From Ostrinia nubilalis (taxonomy: Eukaryota > Arthropoda > Insecta > Lepidoptera > Crambidae), in the NCBI RefSeq assembly GCF_963855985.1, contig NW_026973571.1:290001-354000 (forward strand): a DNA stretch of 64,000 nucleotides. Reading direction: 5' to 3'. Below the pieces are notes generated by a model, which was not told the origin of the DNA, did not search any database, and saw only the letters and a program-made list of their open reading frames with translations. Shown piece after piece: positions 42,901 through 51,828 of this stretch (within the stretch, counting starts at the first letter, position 1; each line of letters starts with the position of its first letter). Made by a program: the position numbers and the translations under genes.

Positions 42901-43027
42901 GTTCTTGGACTAGAACAATGTCGAGTCCCAGCTCACGCGCCAGCGCCGGCAGTTGGAGGTGGAGGAGGTTAGTATCCCCCCCACCGGCGGCACCGAGCGT
43001 TGCGCGGTGGCGCGGCGCTCCACGCAT
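39953..43027 (-). CDS. L-A ORF2: endonuclease and reverse transcriptase (about 1024 aa)
   Basis: No internal stop. The AP-like endonuclease covers about residues 1-230, with GVDCNAHSPLW and TSDHRLISFVV (catalytic SDH near 212). RT follows, with NTAPGLDGVTARML, the AFDNAWWP and GCPQGSVLGPTLWNVL motifs, and YADDVTI near 674. A cysteine-rich CDCG...H...C motif lies near residue 950, as usual for R1-group ORF2. It starts at ATG 43027, but the frame is open upstream. The usual endonuclease N-terminus is missing because of the deletion that also removed ORF1. RNase H is absent, unlike L-B. Confidence 0.88.
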   Translation of the reverse strand: MRGAPRHRATLGAAGGGDTNLLHLQLPALARELGLDIVLVQEQYSRSQFVVQSGPTSRAGVFVRQPDLAVAALHHLSTEDCFVVHVQALNLYLISAYFKYGDEIDPHLEHLERVLDQLRGKEVLIGVDCNAHSPLWHCTEQQSRGRGRTEDHRRAAVEDFILGRSLDLHNTEGQPPTFSTVNGESNVDITLSTRGVKIQDWTVHEEASTSDHRLISFVVRPLNYRRCTQREHSEHIEEPLGFRDRGVRWDRFRDDIHARMGGLTFDNPAHVVSRDFTNVIIQSAQLTLGPKRKTRDAGYEWWTSELDQLRRRCGASRRRWQRSRKRGGIEEESTRDSFHMHRALYRRRKEETERAFYRRLAESGNQDPWGLAYRVASGRTRPPANIVNGTKFAEGHAGTVDEAMHGLVHALCPDDDPSKDTEHHKQVRISAAILPSGPNALPPSRDYLGFIIRQLPNTAPGLDGVTARMLRQVWAAASVEFYLVYARCVDEGVFPDVWKDGRLLVLPKGNGKPLTDPKAYRPITLLSVLGKLLERVMLHCAPQISNGISDCQHGFSRGKSTVTALNAVIGAGKTSTARYVQAVYLDISGAFDNAWWPMIMVKAKRGGCPPNIYKMLAGYFSGRRVGLITGSRVLWKASTMGCPQGSVLGPTLWNVLMDDLLRLPLPGGVSMVAYADDVTILIEANSRAAIEAAAAETLSLVTDWGVRNRLGFSPAKSSTMTIRGKLQRPPVIRFEGASIRSVNATTVLGVVIDSGLLFTMHAQGIVDRAAKCFGKMSRVSASSWGIRYHGLRILYQGTFVATLTYASACWHERLRVQSVCGTLLRGQRPALVLLTKAYRSVSTAALPVLAGVLPADLEVIRAGSTEVARQTAARDEMSRRKREILESVVHTWQTRWEGETKGRELYQFFPDVSGRLSMRWVEPDYVTSQVLTGHGCFNKRLCNMGLRDSASCDCGELEEDRHHILWDCPLYRDIREELLQGVVLETHGPAWYPDLVASEANFKRLKAFAYKWHVRRTAPNSSAP

Positions 43028-43176
43028 TGCCGCTGCGGTGGTACCTCGTCCGGTGACGGCAGGGAGCGCTTCTCACTGACGGCCGGGATGGTCGTAGTGG
43101 TGGGGGTAGTCGGCGGGCTGCGGCCGATGCTGTGCCGGGGGGCGAATGGCGAGACGTCTTCGTCACGCCTCGACAT
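42910..43176 (-). pseudogene. L-A ORF1 remnant
   Basis: The methionine at 43176 starts MSRRDEDVSPFAPRHS, then a proline/threonine-rich stretch. After about 70 codons the sequence passes into the endonuclease region in another frame. No zinc knuckles remain. Normal ORF1 of this group is several hundred residues, so most of it has been deleted. Confidence 0.55.
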
Positions 43177-44021
43177 GGTCGCAAGCAAACGCACACAAAC
43201 ACAAAATTAAAGTATGTCACACGTTAAAATAAAATCGGCGAAATATTCGCCGAAGTGTTCGCCGAGTAACTCGGCAAGTGAACACGGGTCACCGGCTAAC
43301 TGTCTGTGTGGACCCCCAACAGATGGCGAATGTTCCCAAGTCGGTCGCCGGGAGACGATTCGTCCGCGCACGGTAGACGAATGTTCCCACGTTGGTCGCC
43401 GGGAGACGATTCGTCCGCGCACGGACGATTTTGACCGCGCGTTAAGAATATGCCCTTGGGCTAACTGGCGAAGACGCGCAGTCCCAGGGCCGTGGGCGCG
43501 CAATGCCGGACTTAGGAAAAATATTCCAAAATGGAACACGCCTATATATCGACACTGGCAACACCGGGCGCAAACGTCAGTATCAAATAAGTGTCAAAGT
43601 CACTGTCAAACGTCAAACCGCACGTGGTCCGCACGCGGTCTGCATGCGGTTTGTCCTAACCTAAAAGCACATATATGAAAACGCCTGAAAAGGGGGTTCA
43701 GGTTTCACAACACAGTAAAAATGTACAAATACAAAAACTAATAATAATGAAACACCGCGTCCTTTCGCACTCTTGTACTCCCTTATGGCAATCCAAGTTC
43801 CTTAGCACAATAGTAAGCACCAAAACACAAGTATTACAGTTTTAATACACTGTGGCCGTACACATATACACTCGTATAGCACAGAGCACGGAAAACTTTG
43901 CGAAAACACGCGAAATTCGTAGAAAATCCGCGGAAAGCACGAACCACGCGGTCCAGTACCCACGCGGCGGCCGCGGAGCGATCGACACGCACGTCCGCAC
44001 TCGACGACGGCCGGCGCGTAG
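43177..44021 (-). promoter_or_regulatory. L-A 5'UTR with 51-bp tandem duplication
   Basis: The region from the insertion edge to the ORF1 start. A 51-bp unit containing GGGAGACGATTCGTCCGCGC is repeated (starts 43328 and 43379). Such repeats often carry the internal promoter of LINEs. Short open frames on both strands here are not called. Confidence 0.6.
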
Positions 44022-44356
44022 TGGGAGAGACGGCTGAGAGGATCGGAGGTCTGCTGGACCCAATAAGGCAGACCATAGAGCGAGTAGAGGCCCGCTTCGG
44101 GGCGGGATTAGCACCGGAGCCGCTCGCACGGCCGGCTGGGACTCCTCGGGACCCCGCTCGGCGGAGTACCGGGGCGCGCAGGAAGTCTTACGCCGAAATG
44201 GTGAAGACACCTCGCTTCCCGGTCTTTGTCGAGTCTAGGGACCCGAGGGCCACGAGTCGGGACGTGGTGGGGGCCGTAAAGAGCACAGTGGATGTAGTGG
44301 GCCTGGAGTCGGAATCAGCGGAGTCCACCCCCTCAAGAACCAACGTGTCGCAATAA
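44022..44356 (+). pseudogene. L-B ORF1, middle part
   Basis: Starts in the right copy of the duplication and continues with ERIGGLLDPIRQTIERVEAR (helical) and a basic stretch with RKSYAEMVKTPRFPVFVES. It ends at TAA 44354-44356. The next segment of ORF1 is one frame over, so a small indel near 44345 broke the gene. Confidence 0.65.
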
Positions 44357-44949
44357 ATTGCGACACTGAAGAGAGCCAGCACAAAGTGCAAAGGGCCATA
44401 AAAGAGTCGGCGGGCGATCTTGCGGCAACTGTGGGAGCCTTGAGGAATCCCTTGGTGCGCCTCATCGGTGTGGCGGGCGACCTGGATGATGCCAGGCTCG
44501 CTGAGGCGGTCAAGAAACAGAACAAGAGCCTCCTGGGCACGAATGGGTCCGCAGTGGTTAAAGTGCAGAGGAGGACAAGGGGTAGGACCCCCCAGATGAC
44601 TAATGTCATCTTGGAAGTGGACACTGCCACTTGGTCTTCTCTGTGCGATAACCGAGTTAGAGTGGGTTTCCAAACAGTTTTGGCCGTGGACCAGTCACCT
44701 GTAGTCCAGTGCTACAGGTGCCTGGCCTACGGCCACCAGGCTAAGGACTGCAAGGCCCGAATGGCTTGCGGCTACTGCTCTCAGGAGCATGACACAAGGT
44801 CATGTCCAAATAGGGAGTGTCCCCCGGTCTGCCTGAGCTGCACAGAGGCCCCGGGTGAGTTAAATACCTCGCACCCGGCCTATAGCCGAGATTGCCCCCA
44901 ATGGCAAAAATGGGACGCCATAGCGCGCAGATCCGTGCGCTATTGCTAA
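44357..44949 (+). pseudogene. L-B ORF1, C-terminal part with zinc knuckles
   Basis: Continues the gag-like domain (HKVQRAIKESAGDLAATVG, then LRNPLVRLIGVAGDLDDARL). It ends with three cysteine clusters: CYRCLAYGHQAKDC, CGYCSQEHDTRSC and CLSC...H...C, the set typical of R1/TRAS-type ORF1. These bind the element RNA. The stop at 44947-44949 overlaps the beginning of the ORF2 frame. Confidence 0.85.
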
Positions 44950-47900
44950 GGGCGTTTCAAGGATCATCCAGGCAAACCTTGGCCGAGGCTTTGCAGCCAC
45001 CAAGGAATGCCTGGAAGAAGCAGTAAAGATCTGTGCGACGGCTGTCTTAATACAGGAGCCCTATGTTGGCATCTCTGGACGCCTCAGCTCGACGCACAGA
45101 GTAATACAGCACAATTCGCAGGACGGCACTTTAATCGCGAAATCGGCCGTGGTCGTCACCGACCCAAATGTTAGATTGATAGTAAACCCAGATTGCATCA
45201 CTAGGAATATAGCCTCCGTGACCATTGCGCTTGAATCTTTTAAGCTGTGTCTCATCAGCGTTTACTTCGAGGGTTCAGAGGACATTGCGGGGTATTTGTC
45301 AGAGCTGTCTAGGATCCTGGACAGAACAACGGCGGACGGATTCGTCGTCGGGGGGGACGTCAACGCAGCGAGCCCCTGGTGGGGATGCGAGGCTGAGGAC
45401 GCGAGGGGAGCGGCGGTGGCGGATTTCTTCGCCCAGCACGACCTGCATGTGGCGAATGAAGGAATGGAGCCCACGTTCTTCGTGATTCGGGGCGGCCGGA
45501 CATGCTCCAGCATCGTGGATGTGACCGCGACCTCCTCTTCGCTTCTGCATCGGGTTCGAGGATGGTGGGTGATCTGCGACGGCGCGGGCCTTTCGGACCA
45601 CAGACCTATCAAGTTCTCCATTAACATCGACAAGAACCAGGACGAGGAACCAACTCCCTCTACGACTTGGCGCTTCAACACGTCCAAAGCCGATTGGGCC
45701 TCTTTCCGCCAAGCTCTTCAAGAGAGCCTGGAAGAGAGAGGGGTCAACACCAACACCATTGCGGCAGCCGATACAGGAGAGGAGCTCGATAGGGTTGTGG
45801 AGGCCTATACTGCGGCGGTGATCCACGCCGCGGAGAAGACCATCCCCGAGAGAAGTCTGACGAGGAGACCGCGAGCCAGCCCTTGGTGGTCGGACGAGCT
45901 GGACCAGCTGAAGAGGCAGAGCGCCACCCTGCTGCGCCGCCTCAGAAGAGCAAACCCGCGCCGAAGGCCTTACATCCTGGAGGAGTACCAGAGGACTAGA
46001 ACAGCCTATAAGGAAGCCATACAGGGAGCCATCACCAGGAGCTGGAAGGATTTCTGCACTCGCCAGGAGGGGGAGGACGTTTGGCGCTGCGCGTACCGCA
46101 TAATAAAAAAGACCGCCAAGCCCGGCCTGGGCGATGAGCGACTCCTCAGGGACCCACGCTCCGGTGATGTGATGTCGCCTGCCGCTTCCGCCCTTTTACT
46201 GGCCTACACGTTCTACCCTTCCGACGATCCTTCCGCTGACGAGGACTACCACAGGGACCTCAGAAGGCAGGTTGCAACCGAGATGGCAGCCCCGGAGGCC
46301 GCGGGGGAGAGCACTGAGCCACCTTTCACGGAGGACGAGATCGCTGCAGTCCTGAAGAGCATGAGCCCAAAGAAGGCCCCTGGGGACGACGGTCTGACTT
46401 CCGATATCTGTGATGCTGCCTACCGTGCGGACGGAGCCCTGCTGCTGAGTCTTTACAACCGATGCAGCCAGATCGGGCACTTTCCTGGGCCTTGGAAGCG
46501 GGCCATCATCAAGATCATCCCGAAGCCTGGCAAGCCTGATTACTCAGTACCGAAAGCGTATCGGCCGATAGGTCTGCTTCCTATTCTCGGGAAGGTGTAC
46601 GAGAAGCTGCATATTACGCGGCTCACTTGGAGTCTGATGAGTCGCGACCAGCTGAACCCCCGGCAACACGGATTTCTCCCACAACGCAGCACCGAGGATG
46701 CACTGTACGATCTCCTGGGGATCGTAAGGAACGGGATCAAGAGCAAGAAGATGGTGGCCTTGGTGTCCCTGGACATAGAAGGGGCTTTCAACAACGCCTG
46801 GTGGCCGGCTGTCTTGGGAGGGCTCCTGGACATGGGGGTCGAGGCCCAGACCATGAGGGTGCTCTCCAGTTACCTGAGGGACAGGACGGTCACTGTCCGC
46901 TACCTCGATCAGAAAGTCACAAAAGCCACCACCAAGGGATGCGTCCAGGGCTCGATCGGCGGACCGCTGCTGTGGAATGTGCAGCTTAATTCCCTCCTAA
47001 AGGGAGCTGAGGGCCTCAAAGCGCACATACAGGCGTTCGCTGACGACATCGTCATAGTCGCCGTAGCCGGAAACACTGGGGAGCTCGAGGCAGATGTCAA
47101 CGGGGCCTTGAAGATGGTGGCAGAATGGGGCCGCCAGAACAGGATGAAGTTCGCCCCCTCCAAGACGCAGGCGATGTTGCTGACCAGGAAGCTTAAATTC
47201 GACCCTCCCCGCTTTGAGCTCCTAGGTACCCAGTTGGAGCTCACGGAGACGGTGCGTCTTCTTGGTCTCACGATCGATCGCAACCTAAATTTTGGCCAAC
47301 ACCTGGACGAAGTGACGGCGAGAGCGATCCGCATCTACAGGGCTATCAGTCGGGCGGCGCGGGCCCAGTGGGGCTTGAACCCGGAAATCCTGCGCACCCT
47401 GTACGTTTCGGTGGTGGAGCCTACGGTCCTCTACGCGGCGAGTGCATGGGCCGGGATCGCGGAAAGAAAGTACGCGCGCAGACGCCTGGATCGCCTAACC
47501 AGGACATTCGGAATCCTCCTGTCAAAGGCGCATTCCACGGCCTCACTTACCTCCGTGGCGCTAATGGCAAGAATAATCCCGCTCGATCTCAGAGCACGCG
47601 AACAGCTGGCACTCTACGAGGTAAAGCGGGGCAAACCCCTCGATGATCTCCCCGGGAGAAGATTGCAGGAGAGGCTCCACCCCATCCAATTGCCACATCC
47701 GGCGGAGAGATTCCCGATAGACTTTGGAACAGTCTCCACACAAGAGGAGGTGGACAGGCTGCCGGAGGATGAGCTGCATGTGTACACGGACGGTAGCAAA
47801 ATCGAGGGCAAAGTCGGAGCCGCAGTATCCTGCTGGAAAGCAGGATCCGAGATTAGAAGCGCCAAGATCCGGCTCGAGAGCTACTGCTCCGTGTATCAGG

Positions 47901-48649
47901 CGGAGTTGGCGGCTATCCTCAAGGCGACCACGATGGCGAGCAGCTTGGGGACAAGCAGAATCCTCGTTCTCAGCGATTCCCGCTCAGCGTTGGAGACACT
48001 GAGAGACCCAAATGCTCTGAACCCGATTGCGGCGGAAGTGAGGGAGAATATCGCGAAGATTGGAAAGCAGGGAATCGAGATCAAATTCATGTGGATCAAG
48101 GCGCATGCGGGGCTCCAGGGGAATGAGAGGGCAGACACCCTCGCCAAAGAGGCTGCTCTGAAACTTAAAACAAGAGCGTTCGTGGACCGCTTCCCTCTAT
48201 CTTTTGCCAAGCGAACCATTAGGGGCAACACTATAGCGCTGTGGCAGATCCGGTACGAATCCTCAGAGACCGGATCTGTTACCAAGATGTTCTTCCCCGA
48301 CGTGAGAGCGGCGCATCGAGTTTTCACCAAGATGGCTTTGACAAATGTCCTAACACAACTATTTACTGGTCACGGAGGTCTGAGGAGTTACCTCCATAGA
48401 TTTAAGCTCTCGCCGGTTGAAACCTGTGTCTGCGACGACTCAACCAGTGAAACAGTGGAGCACATCCTGGCCGAGTGCCCTAGGTTCTCGGCCAGGCGGC
48501 ACGACTGCGAACACAGGGTTCAACGGGCGATTGAGCCAGGTAGCTTTCCTTTCTTGGTCGGTGACGATCCCAGCCGGGCCCATTTTCTGGCCTTCGCGGA
48601 AGGCGTTATGCGCCAGACAGCGAAGGCAAATGGTGCCAAAAATATATAG
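44924..48649 (+). CDS. L-B ORF2: endonuclease, RT and RNase H (about 1241 codons)
   Basis: The frame is open from 44924 (just after an in-frame TAG) to the stop at 48649 and overlaps ORF1 by 26 bases. No ATG lies near the start, so translation by reinitiation or frameshift at the ORF1 stop is likely. The endonuclease begins IIQANLGRGFAATKECLE and has VGGDVNAASPWWG and LSDHRPIKF near residue 224. RT has KKAPGDDGLTSD, EGAFNNAWWPAVL and FADDIVIVAV near 705. RNase H has VYTDGSK near 952, a QAELAAI helix, SDSRSALETL near 1017 and KAHAGLQGNERAD near 1056. A CCHC-like motif, CVCDD...HILAEC, is near 1167. All catalytic motifs are present. Confidence 0.9.
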   Translation, partial: RADPCAIAKGVSRIIQANLGRGFAATKECLEEAVKICATAVLIQEPYVGISGRLSSTHRVIQHNSQDGTLIAKSAVVVTDPNVRLIVNPDCITRNIASVTIALESFKLCLISVYFEGSEDIAGYLSELSRILDRTTADGFVVGGDVNAASPWWGCEAEDARGAAVADFFAQHDLHVANEGMEPTFFVIRGGRTCSSIVDVTATSSSLLHRVRGWWVICDGAGLSDHRPIKFSINIDKNQDEEPTPSTTWRFNTSKADWASFRQALQESLEERGVNTNTIAAADTGEELDRVVEAYTAAVIHAAEKTIPERSLTRRPRASPWWSDELDQLKRQSATLLRRLRRANPRRRPYILEEYQRTRTAYKEAIQGAITRSWKDFCTRQEGEDVWRCAYRIIKKTAKPGLGDERLLRDPRSGDVMSPAASALLLAYTFYPSDDPSADEDYHRDLRRQVATEMAAPEAAGESTEPPFTEDEIAAVLKSMSPKKAPGDDGLTSDICDAAYRADGALLLSLYNRCSQIGHFPGPWKRAIIKIIPKPGKPDYSVPKAYRPIGLLPILGKVYEKLHITRLTWSLMSRDQLNPRQHGFLPQRSTEDALYDLLGIVRNGIKSKKMVALVSLDIEGAFNNAWWPAVLGGLLDMGVEAQTMRVLSSYLRDRTVTVRYLDQKVTKATTKGCVQGSIGGPLLWNVQLNSLLKGAEGLKAHIQAFADDIVIVAVAGNTGELEADVNGALKMVAEWGRQNRMKFAPSKTQAMLLTRKLKFDPPRFELLGTQLELTETVRLLGLTIDRNLNFGQHLDEVTARAIRIYRAISRAARAQWGLNPEILRTLYVSVVEPTVLYAASAWAGIAERKYARRRLDRLTRTFGILLSKAHSTASLTSVALMARIIPLDLRAREQLALYEVKRGKPLDDLPGRRLQERLHPIQLPHPAERFPIDFGTVSTQEEVDRLPEDELHVYTDGSKIEGKVGAAVSCWKAGSEIRSAKIRLESYCSVYQAELAAILKATTMASSLGTSRILVLSDSRSALETLRDPNALNPIAAEVRENIAKIGKQGIEIKFMWIKAHAGLQGNERADTLAKEAALKLKTRAFVDRFPLSFAKRTIRGNTIALWQIRYESSETGSVTKMFFPDVRAAHRVFTKMALTNVLTQLFTGHGGLRSYLHRFKLSPVETCVCDDSTSETVEHILAECPRFSARRHDCEHRVQRAIEPGSFPFLVGDDPSRAHFLAFAEGVMRQTAKANGAKNI

Positions 48650-48685
48650 ACTTGTACGTAGCGCTCTTACTGTTTTGTTGTGCTT
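48650..48685 (+). other. L-B 3'UTR, first part
   Basis: Short stretch after the ORF2 stop, ending with TGCTT (48681-48685), the target duplication of GY-3. The rest of the 3'UTR is at 61702-62037. Confidence 0.7.
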
Positions 48686-49891
48686 TTAGCGGCCAAGTGT
48701 ACCGCTAATTTATTTGTATAGAAGGAGTGCGAGGAAGAAATAATAACGCAAAGTTACGAGTGATAGTCGCGTCAGCCGGTAGGTATAGTGAGCGAGCGAG
48801 CGGCGTGCGCTCCGCGTCGTGCATAGGTTCGGACTAGTTTGAGGTGCGGCGGCGCACGCTCGGCCACGATCGCCGAACGCTCGGCTCGAACAATAGGCGG
48901 GCGCGGTGACGTAGTAAGCGGCACTCGCAGGCGGCGAGTACGCTGTGCCGCGCCGCGATAGCACAGAATAAGTAATAGTACAGGTACAGAAGGATTACTC
49001 CGCAAGACGATTTAAATAAATGCGAGTCTTGCTACGACGCGATAAAGTGGAATTCAGCTCGCACAGCACTACGTACCTACAATTTTATTCACCTACAAGT
49101 TTTGTCTCTTTCTATTGCGTGCCTCTGAACTCTTCTTACGCTGTTAGGGTTGCTGTCTAGTGAAAAAATAATTAATCTATTTATACGTATAACGTAATGA
49201 GGTACGTATGTAGGTAAGTACGCATTCATTATGGAAAACCTTGGGAAAGGCCTTTGTCCAGCAGTGGACGTCGAACGCATTCTGAGCAGTAGTCATGGTA
49301 GGTTAGGTTCCTATACTATCCTAAGAATTATTGATTACCTACATGGCAAACATACCTTTCAGCATCTTTGGGAAGCGAAAAAAAAGATAAATCCGGTAGA
49401 TTTCTTTTCGAATTTAAACACCCGAACGCCGCACAATATTTCTTTCTCTCTAAGTCCATTTTTAAATAATACTTCGATCATAGAATTAGGTACCTACTAC
49501 AACGCACGCCAGCGTCCTGACGGGCGCGCGCGTGACACTCGACTGATATAATACCCGCCGGCGGGGCGCTTCGCTGTAGGTAATTATCGGACGTACCGCG
49601 CGAAGTGAGCCAGGCCTGGCGATAGCTACTTCGCGCGATAGATGCGCAAAGCTATAATTCGACTTGTTGGCTACTACACGTGTGTAAATATTTGTAGGAT
49701 ATGAAATGTTATTTATGTATGTGTATTTAAATGTAAATAATAAATGTAAATGTGTTAATGTGTAAATAAGTGTAAATATGTTTTGTATGTAAATATTAAT
49801 TATTTATATTTAATTTTACTATTTAAGGTTTTAGTTTAAGTTAATTATTTATTGTTGTTGACATTTACATAAATATAATGAGTAGCCTACA
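48686..49891 (-). repeat. GY-3 3' LTR with insertion
   Basis: The outer parts match the 552-bp 5' LTR closely, with a 10-bp indel in the GC-rich part near 48868. An extra block of about 664 bp lies between GCCGCGCCGCGATAG and CTACTTCGCGCGATAG (about 48961-49626). The polypurine-like GGGGGGGTATGA precedes the LTR on the minus strand. Confidence 0.85.
48961..49626. mobile_element. Insertion in the GY-3 3' LTR
   Basis: Absent from the 5' LTR. GCGATAG occurs at both edges, consistent with a 7-bp target duplication. It contains GGCCTTTGTCCAGCAGTGGA near 49250, a phrase common in lepidopteran repeats. No terminal inverted repeats or poly-A tail were recognised, so the class is open. Confidence 0.6.
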
Positions 49892-49914
49892 TCATACCCC
49901 CCCAGAGACCGTTA

Positions 49915-50646
49915 CTACGGGCGATAATAATCAGGGAACCTAACTTTTCGGCCAGAACGTGTGGTTCTAGTTACTGGCGGATTGTTAGCATTGGTGGTAT
50001 GATGGGCAATGATATCTTGAGCAAGAGATGTCGGCTCATTTAAATTATTTTCAGGTGACAGTATATAGGCTGGTTTGAGTCTTTCTATGGTTACTGTCAC
50101 CGTTTTACCTTTAACATCTAATTTAAATGTTTTATTACCTCTGTCCAAAACTTTATATGGGCCTGTGTATGCGGGCTGTAAAGTGCCTTTAACAGTGTCG
50201 TCGCGTAAAAATACATGGCTACAGGTGGTTAAATCCTTAAACACGAATATTTTATCGGAACTGTGACGTGAGGCTGGACAAGGTTTAAGTTTTTGAGCAA
50301 ATGATTTCAGTCTTGCTATAAAGTCGGTCATATCGGTCGTGCCATCTGTGTAGGTGTTGAAAAAGTCTCCGGGAAGTCTTAGGGGCTCACCATATAATAG
50401 TTCAGCTGGTGAACTTTGAAGATCTTCCTTAAGTGTGCTACGTATACCTAAAAGTACTAACGGTAACGACTCTGTCCAGTTACTTTTAGCGTGACAAACT
50501 ATGGCTGCTTTCAACTGGCGATGAAAACGTTCAACAAGACCGTTACAGGCTGTATGATACGCTGTAGTTCTTCGGTGCTGAAATCCGATTTTTTGGGACA
50601 GATATGTAAATAATGCGGACTCAAACTGTCTGCCACGATCTGTCAC
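49915..50646 (-). pseudogene. GY-3 integrase, C-terminal part
   Basis: Starts at the second catalytic acid (TDRGRQFES). The glutamate follows 35 residues later in GLVERFHRQLKAA, completing the D,D35E triad whose first aspartate lies in the other fragment (HIDLIGPF). It continues with the GPY/F module (AYTGPYKVLDRG) and a basic tail. It stops at 49915, 24 bases before the LTR. Separated from the rest of pol by L-C. Confidence 0.88.
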
Positions 50647-50909
50647 AATAATAAAAATAATAAATAATAATAAAATGGAATTTATTTCTCACCACAAACA
50701 AGTAGATACAATGTAACATGCTTACGATTAGGTATAACCAAAAATATGTAACTTGTTTGTGGAGACTGGTGATCTATGGTAAGTAAAAAATACTTGTGTT
50801 ACAGACCACCAGGTCTCCACCCCCAGACATGTCTTTAGGTATAGTAATACCCGTGGCTTACTTAAAAATACTTAGGTATAAGTAGGACATTCATGTACAT
50901 ATTTTAATG

Positions 50910-51828
50910 TTACAGTTTCTTTATAAAGATATCCTCTGTCTCTTGGTAAGATAACTTACTTAACCATCTAAATAAGATTTCTTTACATTCGTGCTTGTTT
51001 TTAGGATAAATGTTCAACGAAGCATTAATTTTATCGTACAGTTTTGGTCCTTGCGTGCAAAAGAATCTATCAGCAAAAGAAGAGTTAAAAGTCTCTGTAT
51101 GGCATACTTTTCTATATCTTCGTCTGACAGCAGCTTCTTGGTCCTGTATATATTTAGTATCTCTATGTTGCATAAGTATAGTATTTAATATATATAATTG
51201 ACGGATAGTTAGAACTTCACTATCGGCATACAATGTTGAAGTTGGGTATAAGATTGGTTTAAAAAGACATATTTTTAGAATTAACCGCTGCGCCCTTTCA
51301 ATTTTTAAAAGGTGACTTTTTGCCGCTCCCCCCCAGATTGCAACACAGTATGACATAATTGATTGACATAGAGATAAATAGACCTGCTTTAAGGTTTTGC
51401 CATAAGTGAGATGTCTAAGTTGTTTAAAAATATAAATTAATTTTCTAACTTTTTGTGTCAAACCCATTATGTGCTCTTGGAAAGTAAGAGTCTTATCCAG
51501 TACAATACCAAGATACGTTATAGATTGAACCCGTTGTAGATCTTCACAAGAACAGTTTTCTGGTAGAGGATACATACAATTATGTGCAGTTATTTTAAGG
51601 TTTGTAAAAATATCTGGAGAGTGTCGCATCGAAAAAGGTATGTATTTCGTTTTACTAGCATTTAGTGTTAGAGAGTTAGAAGCTAGCCAGTGACATACCC
51701 TATTAAACCCTTCCTGAGCCTTGTGGTAAACATCTTCCCAAGTATCGCCATAGAAAGTGAGAGATGTGTCATCAGCATACGCTATAATCTTACAGTTATC
51801 AAGTTTTAAATTGCATAATTCATTTATA
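50910..51828 (-). pseudogene. L-C ORF2, C-terminal part (RT palm to end)
   Basis: Continues the RT from the palindromic insertion: IIAYADDTSLTF is the active site (YADD, near 51760). Then come WLASNSLTLNASKTK, YLGIVLDKTLTF and IWGGAAKSHLLKIERAQR. All belong to CR1/Jockey-type RTs. It ends at 50910. No RNase H. The frame is open in this part, with no in-frame stop from the insertion to the terminus. Confidence 0.85.

Larger units (their letters stand above)
39731..44021 (-). mobile_element. L-A: R1-group LINE inserted in L-B ORF1
   Basis: A 4.29-kb insertion bounded by TGGGAGAGACGGCT on both sides (39717-39730 and 44022-44035). In minus-strand order it has a 5'UTR (44021-43177), a short ORF1 remnant, an open ORF2 and a short 3'UTR ending in a five-A tail at the duplication. 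A long target duplication with a short A tail is the signature of target-primed reverse transcription. The ORF1 is mostly deleted, so the copy probably depended on other copies or suffered deletion later. Confidence 0.88.

Noticed and set aside
43207..43539. Small gene between L-A and L-B
   Set aside because: The frame is produced by a 51-bp tandem repeat in the L-A 5'UTR.
39953..48649. Divergent pair of LINE genes acting as a unit
   Set aside because: The 14-bp duplication shows that L-A is an insertion in L-B, so the arrangement is accidental.
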